DNA from: Thermoplasmatota archaeon
GTDB lineage: Archaea; Thermoplasmatota; Thermoplasmata; RBG-16-68-12; JAGMCJ01
NCBI GenBank assembly: GCA_022848825.1
Contig: JAJISH010000377.1
Span: forward strand, 1-6,986
Direction: 5' to 3'
DNA: 6,986 nucleotides
Positions 6,272-6,986 of the stretch are shown in pieces. The notes under the pieces are model-generated. The model searched no databases, was not told the origin of the DNA, and worked only from the letters and a program-made list of their open reading frames with translations. Position numbers and translations under genes: made by a program. The first letter of the stretch is position 1. Every line of letters begins with the position of its first letter.

Positions 6272-6486
6272 AGGGTCTGAAGTTCCACAGAACGATTGTG
6301 ATCATAACCCTTGTCTTTGCGGTCTTCGCGACGGTGTCGCTTGCCATGCTGGGCACGGTGATCTCAGCTTACGCAGTGTCCACCGACGAGCCCCTCCCGC
6401 CAGAGATGGTCTACACCGCCTTCTTCCTGTGGATCCTTATTCCGTTTCTCATCCTCAAGCTCATCGAGAAGATAAAGGGAGAATAG
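6268..6486 (+). CDS. Small two-helix membrane protein of unknown function
   Basis: A 72-residue hydrophobic protein begins at GTG 6268, which shares GTGA with the nitroreductase stop; a GTG at 6265 directly before it is equally open. Residues about 9-35 (from TIVIITLVF to ISAYAV) form one membrane helix. A short acidic, proline-rich loop (STDEPLPPE, 36-44) follows, then a second helix about 45-66, and a basic tail LIEKIKGE. The first helix could be read as a signal anchor, but small side chains suitable for cleavage are followed by a second helix, so an integral protein is likelier. I do not recognise a family. Translational coupling suggests a shared role with the nitroreductase, for example membrane recruitment, which is inference. 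The stop TAG (6484-6486) coincides with the 3' end of the opposing tRNA gene. Confidence 0.65.
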   Translation: MKGLKFHRTIVIITLVFAVFATVSLAMLGTVISAYAVSTDEPLPPEMVYTAFFLWILIPFLILKLIEKIKGE

Positions 6487-6556
6487 CCCCGAGCAGATTC
6501 GAACTGCTGTCGCCGGCTCCAAAGGCCAGCATGATTGACCACTACACCACGGGGCT
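6484..6556 (-). tRNA. tRNA-Gln (anticodon UUG)
   Basis: The minus strand folds as a 73-nt tRNA with no intron. The acceptor stem AGCCCCG/CGGGGCT is seven perfect pairs, with discriminator A. The D-arm has the AGTGG loop and a T-T mismatch at 13-22. The anticodon stem is CTGGC/GCCGG with one G-U pair, and the loop CTTTGGA gives anticodon TTG for CAA codons. The T-arm is AGCAG, TTCGAAT, CTGCT. CCA is not encoded and must be added by a nucleotidyltransferase. The D-loop G-rich region is where TgtA would act (position 15). Glutamine tRNA does not read ANN codons, so it is not a normal t6A substrate. A TATA box lies 26 nt upstream. The last three bases overlap the stop codon of the convergent membrane-protein gene. 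Confidence 0.96.
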
Positions 6557-6578
6557 TCATTGCGATTCAAGAGCTTTC

Positions 6579-6586
6579 TAATATAT
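6579..6586 (-). promoter_or_regulatory. TATA box for tRNA-Gln
   Basis: The A/T-only stretch TAATATAT (minus strand ATATATTA) is centred about 26 nt upstream of the first tRNA base at 6556, the normal archaeal distance. It lies in the 46-bp gap between the methylthiotransferase stop and the tRNA, so the tRNA has its own promoter. Confidence 0.7.
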
Positions 6587-6602
6587 CAAACATCCCGCTG
6601 AC

Positions 6603-6986
6603 CTAGAGGAGTTCTCCCCAGAGATATGCGTCCTCCGCTCCCGTGATCCTTGCTTCCACGAAGGTCCCGAGCGTGAGCTCCTCCCTGAACACGACTGGCT
6701 TGTAGTTCATCGTTCTTCCGACGGTGCTCCCTTTCTTCACGGTCTCCGTCAGCAGGACGCGTTGAGTCGACCCGACAATCCTCTCGTTCTTCCTCTTGCC
6801 GATCTCCGACCGCAGCTTCGTGAGGGCCCTGGACCACTTCTTGACCTTCCAGCCCTAGATCCTGCCATCCAGTTCACTGGCTGACGTCCCTTCCCTGGCA
6901 GAGAACCGAGTGATGTTGAGCAAATCGGGCTCGATCTTCCCATTATCGCTGACGGTCTACACTTTCCTCCTACCCCAATGTATTTC
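6603..6986 (-). pseudogene. MiaB/e-MtaB-type tRNA methylthiotransferase, C-terminal part with in-frame TAG codons (5' end outside window)
   Basis: Read on the minus strand toward the TAG at 6605-6603, the frame encodes the end of a radical-SAM methylthiotransferase of the e-MtaB/CDKAL1 group, which converts t6A37 of tRNA to ms2t6A. KIEPDLLNITRFSAREGTSA is the typical end of the radical-SAM domain. Next come KVKKWSRALTKLRSEIG and a TRAM-like RNA-binding end (about 60 residues, including RVLLTETVKKGSTVGRTMNYK and TFVEARITGAEDAYLWGELL). Two TAG codons interrupt it, at 6959-6957 and 6857-6855, yet homology continues on both sides of the second. Upstream of the first, the remaining 27 bases do not match the family in this frame, while another frame gives GVGG, suggesting an indel. 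Options are base errors at a contig edge, a decayed gene, or TAG readthrough. The uninterrupted last part is 83 codons. No in-frame ATG could restart the catalytic domain. Confidence 0.75.

Noticed and set aside
6484..6556. tRNA-Gln as the site of an integrated element
   Set aside because: No integrase gene and no repeat of the tRNA 3' end is visible nearby; flanking genes look like core genome.
6586..6943. Arg/Gly-rich minus-strand frames at the right edge as separate genes
   Set aside because: They are out of frame with the clear methylthiotransferase coding signal and show low-complexity shadow composition.
1..6986. CRISPR array, insertion sequence, defence island or toxin-antitoxin system
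   Set aside because: No direct-repeat array, transposase, terminal repeats or recognisable defence genes were seen; the MazG-like protein is a housekeeping pyrophosphohydrolase type and has no toxin partner here.

Overview
The window looks like a piece of an archaeal genome at roughly 55% G+C, probably euryarchaeal and possibly Thermoplasmata-like; that rank is inference. The support is an archaeosine-type tRNA-guanine transglycosylase, a short KEOPS Pcc1 subunit, a tRNA without encoded CCA, an RNase J-like beta-CASP nuclease, and A/T-rich TATA-like boxes 25-30 nt upstream of start codons, which fits leaderless archaeal transcription. An aldehyde:ferredoxin oxidoreductase at the left edge points to an anaerobe with tungsten or molybdenum enzymes.

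Layout, left to right. The C-terminal part of a tungsten-enzyme gene (AOR family) runs to 750. A 152-bp gap holds a possible folded element (800-854) and the promoter of a small MazG-like nucleotide pyrophosphohydrolase (903-1250, +). Convergent to it is a YprB-like DEDD exonuclease (2067-1300, -). That gene shares a 73-bp divergent promoter region with an RNase J-like metallo-beta-lactamase nuclease (2141-3475, +). tgtA follows with its own promoter (3513-5462, +). Its 3' end overlaps the end of a convergent small gene for KEOPS subunit Pcc1 (5670-5428, -). Pcc1 is divergent from a nitroreductase gene (5753-6271, +), whose promoter carries a perfect inverted repeat. The nitroreductase stop overlaps the start of a two-helix membrane protein (6268-6486, +). 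Its stop codon overlaps the 3' end of tRNA-Gln(UUG) on the minus strand (6556-6484). At the right edge is the C-terminal part of a MiaB/e-MtaB-type methylthiotransferase (-), interrupted by two in-frame TAG codons.

The main theme is tRNA biology. TgtA places the archaeosine precursor base in the D-loop, Pcc1 belongs to the complex that makes t6A at position 37, and the MtaB-like enzyme would methylthiolate that t6A; a tRNA gene lies among them. A second theme is RNA/DNA processing: two nucleases from different superfamilies fire from one divergent promoter region. I saw no CRISPR array, insertion sequence, toxin-antitoxin pair or phage gene. The window is mostly core chromosome. Its least explained parts are the interrupted methylthiotransferase, the operator-like repeat, the 800-854 fold and the small membrane protein.
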